Made by a program: the position numbers and the translations under genes | DNA from: an uncultured Lachnospiraceae bacterium | GTDB taxonomy: Bacteria; Bacillota; Clostridia; Lachnospirales; Lachnospiraceae | DNA: 16,070 bases | Assembly: GCA_934320895.1 (NCBI GenBank) | Contig: CAKRFY010000047.1 | Location: 1 to 16,070, forward strand | Direction: 5' to 3' | Shown: in pieces, positions 1 to 8,504 of the stretch | Layout: each line of letters opens with the position of its first letter | Numbering within the stretch: the stretch's first letter is position 1 | Notes under the pieces: model-generated | Database searches by the model: none | What the model was told of the DNA's origin: nothing | Seen by the model: the letters and a program-made list of their open reading frames with translations, nothing else

Positions 1-113
1 ACTTTTCTTTTATTATAACCGAAAAGTGGTGATTTTAATAGTGATTATTGTAATTATTTTTTATGCGTTTGCCCTGTATTTCATTTTCTGTCTTATTGTA
101 TTTTTGCACACAC

Positions 114-119
114 TATAAT
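114..119 (+). promoter_or_regulatory. Likely -10 box for the S1-domain gene
   Basis: A perfect TATAAT lies 57 bases upstream of the start codon. The matching -35 position (TCTTAT at 91-96, 17-bp spacer) is poor, so only the -10 box is convincing. The rest of the leader is AT-rich and shows no clear hairpin or riboswitch. Confidence 0.45.
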
Positions 120-176
120 AGAATATAAATATATGTTATTTATCTTACACAAAACAAAAGAAAGGGGCTCAAAAAC

Positions 177-1106
177 ATGACTGAAAGCACAACTACTAGC
201 ATGAAAGATTTTGAAAAAGAACTTGAGAGTTCTTTTAAAGTTATAAAAGAAGGTGATATTTTAGATGTTACCATTATTGGAATTTCTGAAACTGAACTTA
301 CTGTCGATCTAAACTACTATACAGAGGGTGTCATTCCTCTTGAAGAATGTAGTGACGACCCTGCATTTTCTATCAAAAATGACTGCAATATCGGTGATAC
401 CATCCGTGCAATGGTTATTGATGCAGAGGGTGACAATGGTGCTGTTGTATTATCAATAAAAGCCGCTCACAATCTTCTTGTGTGGGACGAGCTTAAAAAT
501 GATATGGCAAACCGCACTGTTTTTCCTGTCAAGATAACAGAAGCAAATCAGGGTGGTGTCACAGGCTTTGTCAAAGGTGTAAAAGCATTTATTCCAGCTT
601 CAAAAATTGGACTTGAGTATGTGGATGACACTGAAAGCTATGTCGGTATGACTTTAAATGCAATCATCATCACTGTTGATGCAAACGAAAAAAGACTCGT
701 TCTATCAGCAAAAGAAATCGCAAGAGAAAACGCAGCATTAGAACATTCACAGAAAGTTTCAAAACTTGCTGTCGGCGAAACTGTTTCTGGAAAAATCGTG
801 CGTATGGAATCTTATGGTGTATTTATTGAAATAGGCGAAGACCTTATTGGACTTTGTCACATATCACAAATTACAAATAAATTCATCAAATCGCCAAAAG
901 AAGTTGTAAAACTTGGCGATACCGTATCTGCAAAAATCATAGCACTTGACGGTGACAGAATATCTCTCAGTATGAAAGCACTTGAAAATGACGTTCCTGA
1001 CGAGGAAGAAGATACTTATGAAATCCCTGATGAATTTCGTGCTGATAAAGAAGAAGCTGCAGACGAGAGTCCTTTTGCAAAACTGCTTAAAGGGATAAAA
1101 TTGTAG
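177..1106 (+). CDS. S1-domain RNA-binding protein (ribosomal protein S1-like)
   Basis: This 309-residue cytosolic protein is built from three S1 OB-fold repeats at about residues 22-96, 112-180 and 197-269, followed by an acidic tail (about 270-300). The third repeat is the most typical: GETVSGKIVRMESYGVFIEI, then GLCHISQI, ending RISLSMKAL. The first is divergent. S1 repeats bind single-stranded RNA; in ribosomal protein S1 they help place mRNA on the 30S subunit, and shorter relatives act in translation or RNA turnover. It has fewer repeats than proteobacterial S1 (six), so it may be the Firmicute-type S1 or a separate regulator. The start is supported by AAAGGGG at 161-167, about 9 bases before the ATG. 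It stands alone and converges on recQ. The S1 fold is certain; the exact role is not. Confidence 0.9.
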   Translation: MTESTTTSMKDFEKELESSFKVIKEGDILDVTIIGISETELTVDLNYYTEGVIPLEECSDDPAFSIKNDCNIGDTIRAMVIDAEGDNGAVVLSIKAAHNLLVWDELKNDMANRTVFPVKITEANQGGVTGFVKGVKAFIPASKIGLEYVDDTESYVGMTLNAIIITVDANEKRLVLSAKEIARENAALEHSQKVSKLAVGETVSGKIVRMESYGVFIEIGEDLIGLCHISQITNKFIKSPKEVVKLGDTVSAKIIALDGDRISLSMKALENDVPDEEEDTYEIPDEFRADKEEAADESPFAKLLKGIKL

Positions 1107-1198
1107 GCAAGTCCACACCCAGCACTTATTGTCCTACGCAATCAAAAGCAGGGAACCTTCTTGATAGTGTTAAATTTCATAATGACAATTCCCATAAT

Positions 1199-1243
1199 AA
1201 AAAAGTAATACCAACAGCATTTTGCCTGTGATATTACTTTTTT
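1199..1243. terminator. Bidirectional terminator-like hairpin between the S1 gene and recQ
   Basis: AAAAAAGTAATA (1199-1210) and TATTACTTTTTT (1232-1243) form a 12-bp stem. The loop carries a second small pairing, ACAG with CTGT. The A-run and T-run at the ends give a U-tract in either direction, which suits two convergent genes. Confidence 0.75.
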
Positions 1244-1295
1244 ATTCCATTATCTATATAACGAATCATTATTGAACTGGCTGTTTACTGATATA

Positions 1296-3170
1296 TTATT
1301 TGTCATAATTTATACTTGTCGCTCTCCCCGCATTTTCCTCAGCATATTTTTTTATGACACTCAGAAATCTCTCTCCGTATTTTGTAAGTTTATTCATACC
1401 AACACCTGATACATCAAGCATCTGCTCTGCATCAAGCGGCATTTTCACACACATATCTATCAATGTCTTATCACTGAAAATAATATATGGCGGCATTGCT
1501 TCTTCTTTTGCGATTTCAAGTCTTAGACCACGAAGCAGTTCAAACAATTCAAATCCTGCACTTGTAAGTTCATCCGTACTCCGCCTGCTAAGCGGTTTCT
1601 TTTTTATATTCTTTTCCCTTGTCTCTTCCTGCTCTTTATTCATACGCATCATTACTTTTGCATTTTCATCCCTCAATGATGAAATATTACCTATTTTAAG
1701 AATACTGTAACGGTCATTTGTTTTATGTAAATATTCTTCAAGAACCATCTGATTTACAAGATCCTTCAAAATTTTTTCATTACTGTCCTTTAACGCTCCG
1801 TATGTCCTGCACTCTGTCATGTGAAGTTCTTTAAGTCTGGCTCTATTCGCCCCAAGAAGTGTTCCGAGTATTACATTTATACCGTAACGGCTCTTTGTTT
1901 CTACCACGCAGTTTATTATCCACTTCGCCTCTCTTGTCATATCAACTTCTTCATATTCCTGATTACAGTTCCCACAATCGCCGCAAGGGGCATCTGTTTT
2001 TTCTCCAAAGTATTCCAATATATAATTTCTCAGACATCCCGTAGTCCTGCAATATCCTTCCATTGCCTGAAGCCTTTTATTATCATGTTCTTTTATAAGT
2101 TCAATATCCTCAGACGGTATATCAGAAAAATCTTTATTATCAAGCAAAAATCTGTTTATCATAACATCCTGTGGTGAAAAAAGTAAAATACACTGCGACT
2201 GCTCACCATCTCTGCCAGCTCGTCCCGCCTCCTGATAATAATTCTCCATACTCTGAGGCATGTTATAATGGATAACATACCTCACATTTGATTTATCAAT
2301 CCCCATTCCAAATGCGTTAGTCGCTACTATCACAGACTTTCTATCATATATAAAATCATCCTGACTCTGCTTTCTGTCATCACTGTTCATACCTGCATGA
2401 TACTTTGTGACAGCAACTCCTTTTGAAGCTAACATTTCCTGTACAGCATCAACATTTTTTCTTGTGGAACAATAAATAATACCACTGTCATCACGATGTT
2501 TTTCAATATAATCAATGATAAACTCATCTTTTCTTTTTATATTTTCAACACTATAATAAAGATTTTTCCTGTCAAATCCTGTAATCACAATCTCAGGCTC
2601 TTTTAATCCAAGAATACACAAAATATCATTCTTAACTTCCTTTGTTGCCGTAGCTGTAAAAGAACTTAAAACCGGTCTTACAGGCAGACGGTTTACAAAA
2701 TCTGCTATTTTAAGATAACTCGGTCTGAAATCCTGTCCCCACTGTGATATACAGTGTGCTTCATCTACTGTAACAATTGAAATTTCCGCATTATCTGCAA
2801 AATAAAGAAACTCTTCATTTTCAAGTCTTTCTGGTGCAACATAAATAATCTTATATACTCCCTTTGCTGCATAATCAAGAGCCATACTTACCTGCTTTTC
2901 CGTAAGAGAAGAATTTATGTATGCTGCATTTATCCCAGCATCGTTAAGTGATTTTACCTGATCCTGCATAAGAGATATGAGTGGTGATATAACCAGTGTG
3001 ATACCACTCATCATAAGAGCAGGCACCTGATAACAGATTGATTTTCCGGCACCTGTTGGCATAATAGCAAGTGCATCACGCCCGGATAAAATCGTATTTA
3101 TGATTGTTTCCTGTCCGTCACGAAATGAATCGTAACCAAAGTATTTTTTTAATGTTTCGTTTGCTGTCAT
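1296..3170 (-). CDS. recQ: ATP-dependent DNA helicase RecQ
   Basis: RecQ is a 3'-5' DNA helicase that unwinds forks, junctions and recombination intermediates. All family domains are visible in 624 residues. The helicase core has Walker A PTGAGKS (38-44), the DEAH box (136-139) followed by CISQWGQDFRPSY, the SFTATAT motif (170-176), and motif VI YYQEAGRAGRDG (311-322). The RecQ zinc site is formed by C379, C396, C399 and C402. A winged-helix region (about 410-510) and a single C-terminal HRDC domain (about 538-612) follow. Length and order match full-length RecQ, not the short Firmicute forms without HRDC. The start is supported by GGGGAAGGA about 9 bases upstream. It is transcribed alone, toward the S1 gene, and nothing appears broken. 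Confidence 0.97.
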   Translation of the reverse strand: MTANETLKKYFGYDSFRDGQETIINTILSGRDALAIMPTGAGKSICYQVPALMMSGITLVISPLISLMQDQVKSLNDAGINAAYINSSLTEKQVSMALDYAAKGVYKIIYVAPERLENEEFLYFADNAEISIVTVDEAHCISQWGQDFRPSYLKIADFVNRLPVRPVLSSFTATATKEVKNDILCILGLKEPEIVITGFDRKNLYYSVENIKRKDEFIIDYIEKHRDDSGIIYCSTRKNVDAVQEMLASKGVAVTKYHAGMNSDDRKQSQDDFIYDRKSVIVATNAFGMGIDKSNVRYVIHYNMPQSMENYYQEAGRAGRDGEQSQCILLFSPQDVMINRFLLDNKDFSDIPSEDIELIKEHDNKRLQAMEGYCRTTGCLRNYILEYFGEKTDAPCGDCGNCNQEYEEVDMTREAKWIINCVVETKSRYGINVILGTLLGANRARLKELHMTECRTYGALKDSNEKILKDLVNQMVLEEYLHKTNDRYSILKIGNISSLRDENAKVMMRMNKEQEETREKNIKKKPLSRRSTDELTSAGFELFELLRGLRLEIAKEEAMPPYIIFSDKTLIDMCVKMPLDAEQMLDVSGVGMNKLTKYGERFLSVIKKYAEENAGRATSINYDK

Positions 3171-3196
3171 TTTTTATATCCTTCCCCGATTACTCT

Positions 3197-3225
3197 ATTG
3201 TATAATTATTTTATATTACCATGAA
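3197..3225 (-). promoter_or_regulatory. Weak candidate recQ promoter
   Basis: On the minus strand, TTCATG (3220-3225) and TACAAT (3197-3202) are 17 bp apart. The -10 matches TATAAT at five of six positions; the -35 is poor. It is the best candidate in the gap between the galT terminator and recQ. Confidence 0.3.
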
Positions 3226-3268
3226 AAACAGGTCTGGAACAAGTAGAGAAATTTTCTGTCAAAAGTAC

Positions 3269-3321
3269 AAAAAATCACCATTGCTGTTCACATCTATGGT
3301 GCCACTAGCAACAGTGATTTT
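3269..3321 (-). terminator. Rho-independent terminator of the galKT operon
   Basis: The arms 3307-3321 and 3271-3285 pair along 15 positions. In minus-strand RNA the two apparent mismatches become U-G wobbles, so the stem is continuous. A six-U run (A-run 3269-3274 on the plus strand) follows the stem. The position just beyond the galT stop codon fits an operon end. Confidence 0.8.
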
Positions 3322-3360
3322 ATCACTACTTGTACAATTCTTTATTTACAATTTTTGTCC

Positions 3361-4851
3361 CTACAAGCTCTCAATAAATCTCATAAACGCTTCCTGACCC
3401 TCTTTTGTGCGTTTATAAACACCTGCACATTCAAGTACCTTAACAAATACTTTGCTTATCTCATCATGAATTATATCCATAACATTTTCTGAAGTAATCG
3501 TATAATTTCCTATCCACTCGTCTACCCAGTCAGCATGCTTTTCAAGTGTTTCATCTGCACGAATGTCTTTGTGGTTTAAGATTGCATCTGCAAGGTCACT
3601 CATTTCTTTTTTAAGTCTTGCTGGAAGTACCGCAAGTCCCATTACCTCAATAAGTCCGATATTTTCTTTCTTGATGTGGTGAAGGTCTGCTGACGGATGA
3701 TATACTCCCCACGGTGCATCTTCTGTTGTTATATTATTGCGAAGCACAAGATCAAGTTCATATTTTCCATCACGCATACGGGCAATCGGAGTAATCGTGT
3801 TATGTGGCACTCCGTCTGTCTCGCTGAAAATAAATGCATCTTCATCAGTATATGCTCTCCAGCTTGCAAGAATATGGTCTGCTGCCTCTACTATCTGATC
3901 TGCATCCTCACCCTGTAAACGGATTACTGACATAGGCCATTTTACAATTCCTGCTTTTACATCTTCAAATCCCGGAAGTACAAAAGTTTTCTCATAATCT
4001 GCTTTTGCCATTGCAAATGTATAGCCGCCGCCCTGAAAATGATCATGGCTTAAAATAGAACCTCCAACTATAGGAAGGTCTGCGTTTGAGCCAGCCATAT
4101 AATGTGGAAACTGTCTTACAAAATCAAGTATTTTCTTAAATACCGCATGATCTATCTTCATCGGTGTATGCTCGGCATTAAATATAATGCAATGCTCGTT
4201 GTAATAAACATATGGCGAATACTGTAAGAAATACTGCTGTCCATCTAGTGTAACAGGAATAACTCTGTGATTCTGCCTTGCTGGATGTGAAAAATGACCT
4301 GCATATCCCTCGTTCTCCTTGCAGAGAAGACATGCCGGATATCCTGATTTTTTAGCCTTTCCTGCCTTTGCAATATCTCTTGGATCTTTCTCCGGCTTAG
4401 AAAGATTTATAGTAATGTCAATCTCACCGTACTCTGTGTCTGTTACCCATTTCTCATCTCTTGCAATTCTGTCTTTTCTTATGTAATTTGTCGCCTGACT
4501 GAAATTATAATAAAAATCCGTTGCTTCCTTTGGAGAAACTGCATATTTATCCTTAAATTCTTTTCGCACGATACTTGGTGCCGGAGTTATACAACCCATT
4601 ATCTTTGTATCAAATAAGTCTTTGGCAGTAATTGTATCTTCTTTCATAATGCCGTTTTCAAAAGCATACTTCATCATATCTTCAAGTATCTCATGAACCG
4701 GCCTGAATGATGTGACTTTATCCTCTTCATTGTATTCCATCACATCAAACAGCTCTAAAAGTTTATTTGTAACATAAATCTCATCACATTCCTCAATTAA
4801 GCCATTTTCTTTTCCATATAAAACAAGTTCACTGATATATTTAGTAATCAT
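3361..4851 (-). CDS. galT: Class II UDP-glucose-hexose-1-phosphate uridylyltransferase
   Basis: GalT moves UMP from UDP-glucose to galactose-1-phosphate, giving UDP-galactose and glucose-1-phosphate, the second step of the Leloir pathway. The 496-residue length and sequence match the class II family of Firmicutes, which is clearly longer than the Escherichia coli type (about 350). The catalytic HxH motif is seen as SHDHFQGG (residues 268-275), with H271 expected to carry the UMP intermediate. The conserved stretch HPARQNHRVIP (189-199) and a CLLC pair (174-177) precede it. The start is preceded by GGGAGG. It lies 18 bases after galK on the same strand and is surely co-transcribed with it, since no terminator separates them. 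No galE is in the window. Confidence 0.96.
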   Translation of the reverse strand: MITKYISELVLYGKENGLIEECDEIYVTNKLLELFDVMEYNEEDKVTSFRPVHEILEDMMKYAFENGIMKEDTITAKDLFDTKIMGCITPAPSIVRKEFKDKYAVSPKEATDFYYNFSQATNYIRKDRIARDEKWVTDTEYGEIDITINLSKPEKDPRDIAKAGKAKKSGYPACLLCKENEGYAGHFSHPARQNHRVIPVTLDGQQYFLQYSPYVYYNEHCIIFNAEHTPMKIDHAVFKKILDFVRQFPHYMAGSNADLPIVGGSILSHDHFQGGGYTFAMAKADYEKTFVLPGFEDVKAGIVKWPMSVIRLQGEDADQIVEAADHILASWRAYTDEDAFIFSETDGVPHNTITPIARMRDGKYELDLVLRNNITTEDAPWGVYHPSADLHHIKKENIGLIEVMGLAVLPARLKKEMSDLADAILNHKDIRADETLEKHADWVDEWIGNYTITSENVMDIIHDEISKVFVKVLECAGVYKRTKEGQEAFMRFIESL

Positions 4852-4869
4852 ATTTCTATGTCCTCCCGT

Positions 4870-6156
4870 CTAATCAATTACTTTCATTCCGCCATACTTA
4901 CGAATCTTAAGCACATTGCAGGCACCATCTCCAAATACCTTATCCATCTTTTCAAGATATTCGGGTACCGCTTCATTTTTTACAAATGCCTGTATAGTTC
5001 CTGCAAATCCACCACCATGTACACGGCAGACTCCCTTTCCGCCCTCAAGCACTGTGTCACTTACTGCAAGCGCAAGTGATACATTCTGGTGTCTGATGTC
5101 ATTTACTGTATATACATTCTGAAGATACTTGTATGAGGAGTCACCTGATTCCTTTACAAATTCCAAAAATTCGTCAATCTTACCTGCTTTTAATGCATCT
5201 GTCTCTTTGCCTACACGCTTGTTTTCATTTACAAAATGAATTGCACGAAGCACAGCTCTGTCACCGCATTTTTCCCTAATCTCAGCCATATTTTCTATAA
5301 TATCATCCATTGATACCTCTAAAAGAACCTCTTTGCCAAAATAAGCGGCAACTTCTTTCATCTCCTGTGGCATTGCTGCATAGTCAGCCGTAAGATCTGC
5401 ATGGGATCCTTTTGTGTCCGTGATACATAAACTGTAACCATACTTATCCATGTCAAATTCAACCTTTTCAACAACAGGATCTTTTGGATCTGCAAAATTA
5501 ACATGAACAAGACTTCCAACTGAGCATGCCATCTGATCCATAAGACCACAAGGTTTTCCAAAATATACATTTTCGGCATACTGACCGATAATAGCAATCG
5601 TAACTGCATCCATCTTTCCATCATTGTAAAGATATGAGATGATAGTACCTACAACAGTTTCAAAAGCTGCTGATGAGGATAAACCAGCACCAATCAAAAC
5701 ATCACTTGTAACATAAGCAGTAAATCCTCCAACATTAAAGCCATGATCCTTCGCACCTTTCAGCACACCCTTTATCAAGGCCTTTGTAGTTTCCTTTTCA
5801 CTTTCATCATAAGAAATGTCATTCACATCAATAACTATTTCCTTATATGTACCTGAAATAAGATGAATCATATTATCATCTGTTTTCCTTGTGATAGCAA
5901 TAGCATCAAGATTAATAGATGCTGCTAAAATCTCACCATGCTGATGATCAGTATGATTTCCTCCAACCTCACTTCTTCCTGGAGCACTGTAAATTGCTAC
6001 ATCACCCTCTCCATAAAGTTGCTCAAACTTTTCAATCGCCTTGATATAACGCTCTGTCTGATAATCAATTTTACTCTCATCAATATAAATATCTGCTAAT
6101 AAATCCTTATAATCACCGTTCTTTAATACTTCTTTTAATTCAGTTGTTTTTTTCAT
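4870..6156 (-). CDS. galK: Galactokinase
   Basis: GalK phosphorylates galactose to galactose-1-phosphate with ATP in the cytosol and feeds GalT directly downstream. The 428-residue protein has the three GHMP-kinase motifs. The substrate signature is GRSEVGGNHTDHQHG (60-74), the ATP loop is LIGAGLSSSAAFE (154-166), and the C-terminal glycine motif is GGGFAG (381-386). D207 in GLMDQMAC is the likely catalytic base. The signature differs from the classical GExTDY form by Asn in place of Glu and His in place of Tyr. I recall this variant as typical of clostridial galactokinases, but a related sugar cannot be excluded. A strong AGGAGG (6166-6171 on the complement) sits 9 bases before the ATG. The gene heads the galKT operon and diverges from the LacI-type regulator. 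Confidence 0.94.
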   Translation of the reverse strand: MKKTTELKEVLKNGDYKDLLADIYIDESKIDYQTERYIKAIEKFEQLYGEGDVAIYSAPGRSEVGGNHTDHQHGEILAASINLDAIAITRKTDDNMIHLISGTYKEIVIDVNDISYDESEKETTKALIKGVLKGAKDHGFNVGGFTAYVTSDVLIGAGLSSSAAFETVVGTIISYLYNDGKMDAVTIAIIGQYAENVYFGKPCGLMDQMACSVGSLVHVNFADPKDPVVEKVEFDMDKYGYSLCITDTKGSHADLTADYAAMPQEMKEVAAYFGKEVLLEVSMDDIIENMAEIREKCGDRAVLRAIHFVNENKRVGKETDALKAGKIDEFLEFVKESGDSSYKYLQNVYTVNDIRHQNVSLALAVSDTVLEGGKGVCRVHGGGFAGTIQAFVKNEAVPEYLEKMDKVFGDGACNVLKIRKYGGMKVID

Positions 6157-6270
6157 GCACGAAATCCTCCTAATCTAAAAATCTGATATTTGAGCCAAAA
6201 TGCCTTTTGACCCTTATGTCATAATCTCAATATAATTTTATTCTCACAACAATCTTAATAATTTAATTAT

Positions 6271-6299
6271 AATATAGTCCTCGTTTACTAAAATGTCAA
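6271..6299 (-). promoter_or_regulatory. Promoter of galKT
   Basis: On the minus strand a perfect -35 TTGACA (6294-6299) and a -10 TATATT (6271-6276) are 17 bp apart. The spacer contains the palindrome TTTAGTAAA (6284-6292), a candidate operator, so a bound repressor would cover the RNA polymerase site. The predicted leader to galK is about 110 bases. Confidence 0.7.
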
Positions 6300-6337
6300 G
6301 CACTGTTTACTATATTTTTTACTAAATATTTACTCAT
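6284..6337. promoter_or_regulatory. Phased operator-like repeats at the galK promoter
   Basis: TTTACT occurs at 6284, 6306, 6318 and 6329, spaced 22, 12 and 11 bases, close to whole helical turns. Two copies (6284-6292, 6318-6326) extend to the perfect 9-bp palindrome TTTACTAAA. The copy at 6306-6314 has one change, and that at 6329 is only half conserved. The same core forms the 15-bp palindrome near the regulator gene, so these are probable sites for that regulator. A further half-site lies at 6398-6403. Confidence 0.6.
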
Positions 6338-6498
6338 TGACATACAGAATCAATTATGTGTCAGCAGCTCAGCCATATAATTGTCAAAACGCTGATATTT
6401 ACTATATCTTCACAATTATATTCCTCTAAAAAACAAACTTAAACACACTTACGCATATATATTTTTTAAAATTCTCTCGACAATTTTATCATGCTGTG

Positions 6499-6527
6499 TT
6501 ACCATATGTTTAGTAAACATTTATATA
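6499..6527 (+). promoter_or_regulatory. Candidate galR promoter with operator in the spacer
   Basis: TTACCA (6499-6504) and TATATA (6522-6527) are 17 bp apart and each match the consensus at four of six positions. The spacer is almost entirely filled by the 15-bp palindrome ATGTTTAGTAAACAT (6506-6520), mirroring the galK promoter. This suggests that the regulator represses its own gene. The promoter boxes are weak; the palindrome is perfect. Confidence 0.45.
6506..6520. promoter_or_regulatory. Perfect 15-bp palindromic operator (LacI/GalR type)
   Basis: ATGTTTAGTAAACAT is perfectly symmetrical around a central G. It lies 65 bases before the start codon of a LacI-family gene and shares the TTTAGTAAA core with the repeats at the galK promoter. 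LacI-family dimers bind such short palindromes. Confidence 0.7.
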
Positions 6528-6584
6528 GATAATAGATAAGATTAAATCTTTTTTATGAAAATCAAAAAGAAAGTAGGGATCAAT

Positions 6585-7598
6585 ATGGCAACAATCCGCG
6601 ATATAGCAAGGGACGCCGGTGTTTCTCCGGGCGCAGTTTCAAGAATATTAAACAATGACACAACTCTCCATGTTTCAGCAGAAACACGAAAAAAAGTATT
6701 AGACACCGCAAAAAAATTAAATTATAAAAAAATTCCAAGAGCAAATACACCTGTTTCAAAAAATTCCTTTACAATGGGAATCGTCTTATGGTTTTCTGCA
6801 GAAGAAGAATTAAAAGATAACTACTACCTTAAAGCAAGACAGGGCGCCGAGGACTTTTGCGAAAAAAATGGTATAAACATACTTCGGGTATTTCCTGGAG
6901 ATTCAGAAAACTTTTCAAAACTAAATGAAGTTGACGGACTTATATGTATAGGAAAATTTAGCCGTCAGGAAACTAGAAACTTTATTAACATATGTAATAA
7001 TATTGTATTTCTTGACATGGCTGTAGACGAATTTAATATCACTTCATTATCAATGGATTTTGAACACGCTGTTTACAGCGCACTAGATTATCTGATGGAG
7101 CTTGGACACAGAAAAATTGCATTTCTAGGCGGAAAAGAATATGTAGGAAATCACGAACTTATAACTGATGCACGCGCCACAGCCTATAAAAAATATATGA
7201 ATCACAGAAAAATGGATTGTGAAACTTATTTTAAAGAAGAAAGTTTTACCTTTGAATCAGGCTTCAACATGATGAACGAGCTTTTCCGTGAAAACAATAT
7301 CCCCACCGCAGTATTTGCAGCCAATGATGTTATTGCACTCGGAGCCATGAAAGCAATCCGTGAAAACGGGCTTACAATTCCTGATGATATATCTATTATA
7401 GGTTTTAATGACGAGGAGACAAGTGCCTACATCGAGCCTCCACTCACCACAATACACGCCCCTGCATATGATATGGGGCAACATGGGGCAAATCTTGTTT
7501 TTGTTGCTTCAAATCTTAGTATAAAAACGCCACTTAAGGCAAAGATTCCGTGTGAACTGGTGATACGGGAGAGCTGCGGGAAGAATAAAGTAAAGTAA
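6585..7598 (+). CDS. galR: LacI-family transcriptional regulator, probable GalR
   Basis: This is a cytosolic DNA-binding regulator of 337 residues. The N-terminal helix-turn-helix and hinge read ATIRDIARDAGVSPGAVSRI, then VSAETRKKVLDTAKKLNY. A periplasmic-binding-like sugar sensor domain follows (about 60-337), with the conserved IPTAVFAANDVIALGAMKAI and LTIPDDISIIGFND segments. I place the start at 6585, not at the in-frame ATG at 6555. AGTAGGGA sits just before 6585, the protein then begins with the family's usual MATIRDIA, and no ribosome binding site precedes 6555. It is divergent from galKT and shares with it a region full of TTTAGTAAA palindromes, so galactose-responsive repression is inferred. 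The name rests on context; the ligand is not visible in the sequence. Confidence 0.9.
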   Translation: MATIRDIARDAGVSPGAVSRILNNDTTLHVSAETRKKVLDTAKKLNYKKIPRANTPVSKNSFTMGIVLWFSAEEELKDNYYLKARQGAEDFCEKNGINILRVFPGDSENFSKLNEVDGLICIGKFSRQETRNFINICNNIVFLDMAVDEFNITSLSMDFEHAVYSALDYLMELGHRKIAFLGGKEYVGNHELITDARATAYKKYMNHRKMDCETYFKEESFTFESGFNMMNELFRENNIPTAVFAANDVIALGAMKAIRENGLTIPDDISIIGFNDEETSAYIEPPLTTIHAPAYDMGQHGANLVFVASNLSIKTPLKAKIPCELVIRESCGKNKVK

Positions 7599-7691
7599 TA
7601 TAATATCACGAAAACTATTAATTCAAAAATAGAAATGAAAGTTTAAAGAAATACAGTTTTATTATTTAAAAATACAATAGACAAAACAAAA

Positions 7692-7711
7692 GGCTGCGAG
7701 AAATCGCAGCC
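7692..7711 (-). terminator. Terminator of the metG-tcdA operon
   Basis: GGCTGCGA (7692-7699) and TCGCAGCC (7704-7711) form a perfect 8-bp G+C-rich stem closed by four bases. On the minus strand it is followed by TTTTGTTTTG, a U-rich tail, and it lies 20 bases after the tcdA stop. The plus-strand side lacks a T-run, so it serves galR poorly. Confidence 0.85.
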
Positions 7712-7731
7712 ATAACATTGACAATCTAGAA

Positions 7732-8487
7732 TCACTCCGCAATAAGATCTTTTACAACCTCACCCGCAATAATAAGTCCTGCTACTGCCGGCACAAATGC
7801 CATACTTCCGGGTACTGCCCTTCTCTGCAAGCATGTACGCTGTACTCCTGGTGGACATATGCAGTGATTTTTACAGTTATCATTTTCGTCCTCGATAGGT
7901 GTCATTGGTTTTTCTTCCGAATAAACTACTTTAAGTTTTTTTACACCTCGTTTTTTAAGTTCACGACGCATTACCTTTGCAAGTGGACACACTTTTGTCT
8001 TGTAGATATCCGCTACCCTAAATGCACTAGCATCCATTTTGTTGCCTGCTCCCATGCAGCTTATTATCGGTGTTTTCGTTTCCTGACACTTCATGACAAG
8101 TGATATCTTTGCTGTCACGGTATCTACTGCATCTACTACATAATCATACTCTTCAAATGGAAATGTATCTGCATTTTCAGGCAGGAAAAATGTCTTGTAA
8201 ACATTTACTGTTACTTTTGGATTTATCTCCAAAATACGTTCACGCATAATATCTACTTTATCTTTTCCTACTGTCTTTCTTGTTGCGATAAGCTGGCGGT
8301 TAAGATTTGTGAGACAAACCTTATCGTCATCTATCAGATCTATCTGCTCCACTCCACTGCGGACAAGTGCGTCAACAGTATAACCGCCAACTCCGCCTAT
8401 ACCAAAAATGGCAACTCTTGATTTGTGAAGTTTTTCAATCCCTTCTTTTCCTATTAACAATTCTGAACGCGAAAATTGATTTTGCAT
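7732..8487 (-). CDS. tcdA: tRNA threonylcarbamoyladenosine dehydratase (ThiF/E1-like)
   Basis: TcdA uses ATP to cyclise the t6A base at position 37 of ANN-decoding tRNAs into cyclic t6A. The 251-residue protein has the ThiF/E1 fold. It shows the nucleotide loop GIGGVGG (29-35), the acidic IDDD stretch (52-55), NLNRQ (61-65), K75 of GKDKV, and the DAVD motif (119-122). A cysteine-rich segment NCKNHCICPPG lies near residue 205, and a typical C-terminal PGSMAFVPAVAGLIIAGEVV follows. GGAGG precedes the ATG. It follows metG by 17 bases on the same strand, so two tRNA-related enzymes share a transcript. MoeB or ThiF are less likely because the length and the C-terminal segment fit TcdA (formerly CsdL/YgdL). 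Confidence 0.93.
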   Translation of the reverse strand: MQNQFSRSELLIGKEGIEKLHKSRVAIFGIGGVGGYTVDALVRSGVEQIDLIDDDKVCLTNLNRQLIATRKTVGKDKVDIMRERILEINPKVTVNVYKTFFLPENADTFPFEEYDYVVDAVDTVTAKISLVMKCQETKTPIISCMGAGNKMDASAFRVADIYKTKVCPLAKVMRRELKKRGVKKLKVVYSEEKPMTPIEDENDNCKNHCICPPGVQRTCLQRRAVPGSMAFVPAVAGLIIAGEVVKDLIAE

Positions 8488-8504
8488 TTAAACCTCCGTA
8501 TCCA

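Noticed and set aside
864..1118. Minus-strand 84-residue frame inside the S1 gene
   Set aside because: Antisense shadow of a clear S1 domain, with no start signal and an unlikely Phe/Cys-rich composition.
5358..5624. 88-residue minus-strand frame inside galK
   Set aside because: Same-strand out-of-frame shadow of galK; Met/Leu-rich, with no ribosome binding site.
6337..6342. Perfect TTGACA on the plus strand as a galR promoter
   Set aside because: No -10 box at 16-18 bp; the sequence at 6360-6365 does not resemble TATAAT.
6555..6584. Ten-residue longer start for the LacI-family regulator
   Set aside because: No ribosome binding site before 6555, while 6585 has one and gives the family's usual N-terminus.
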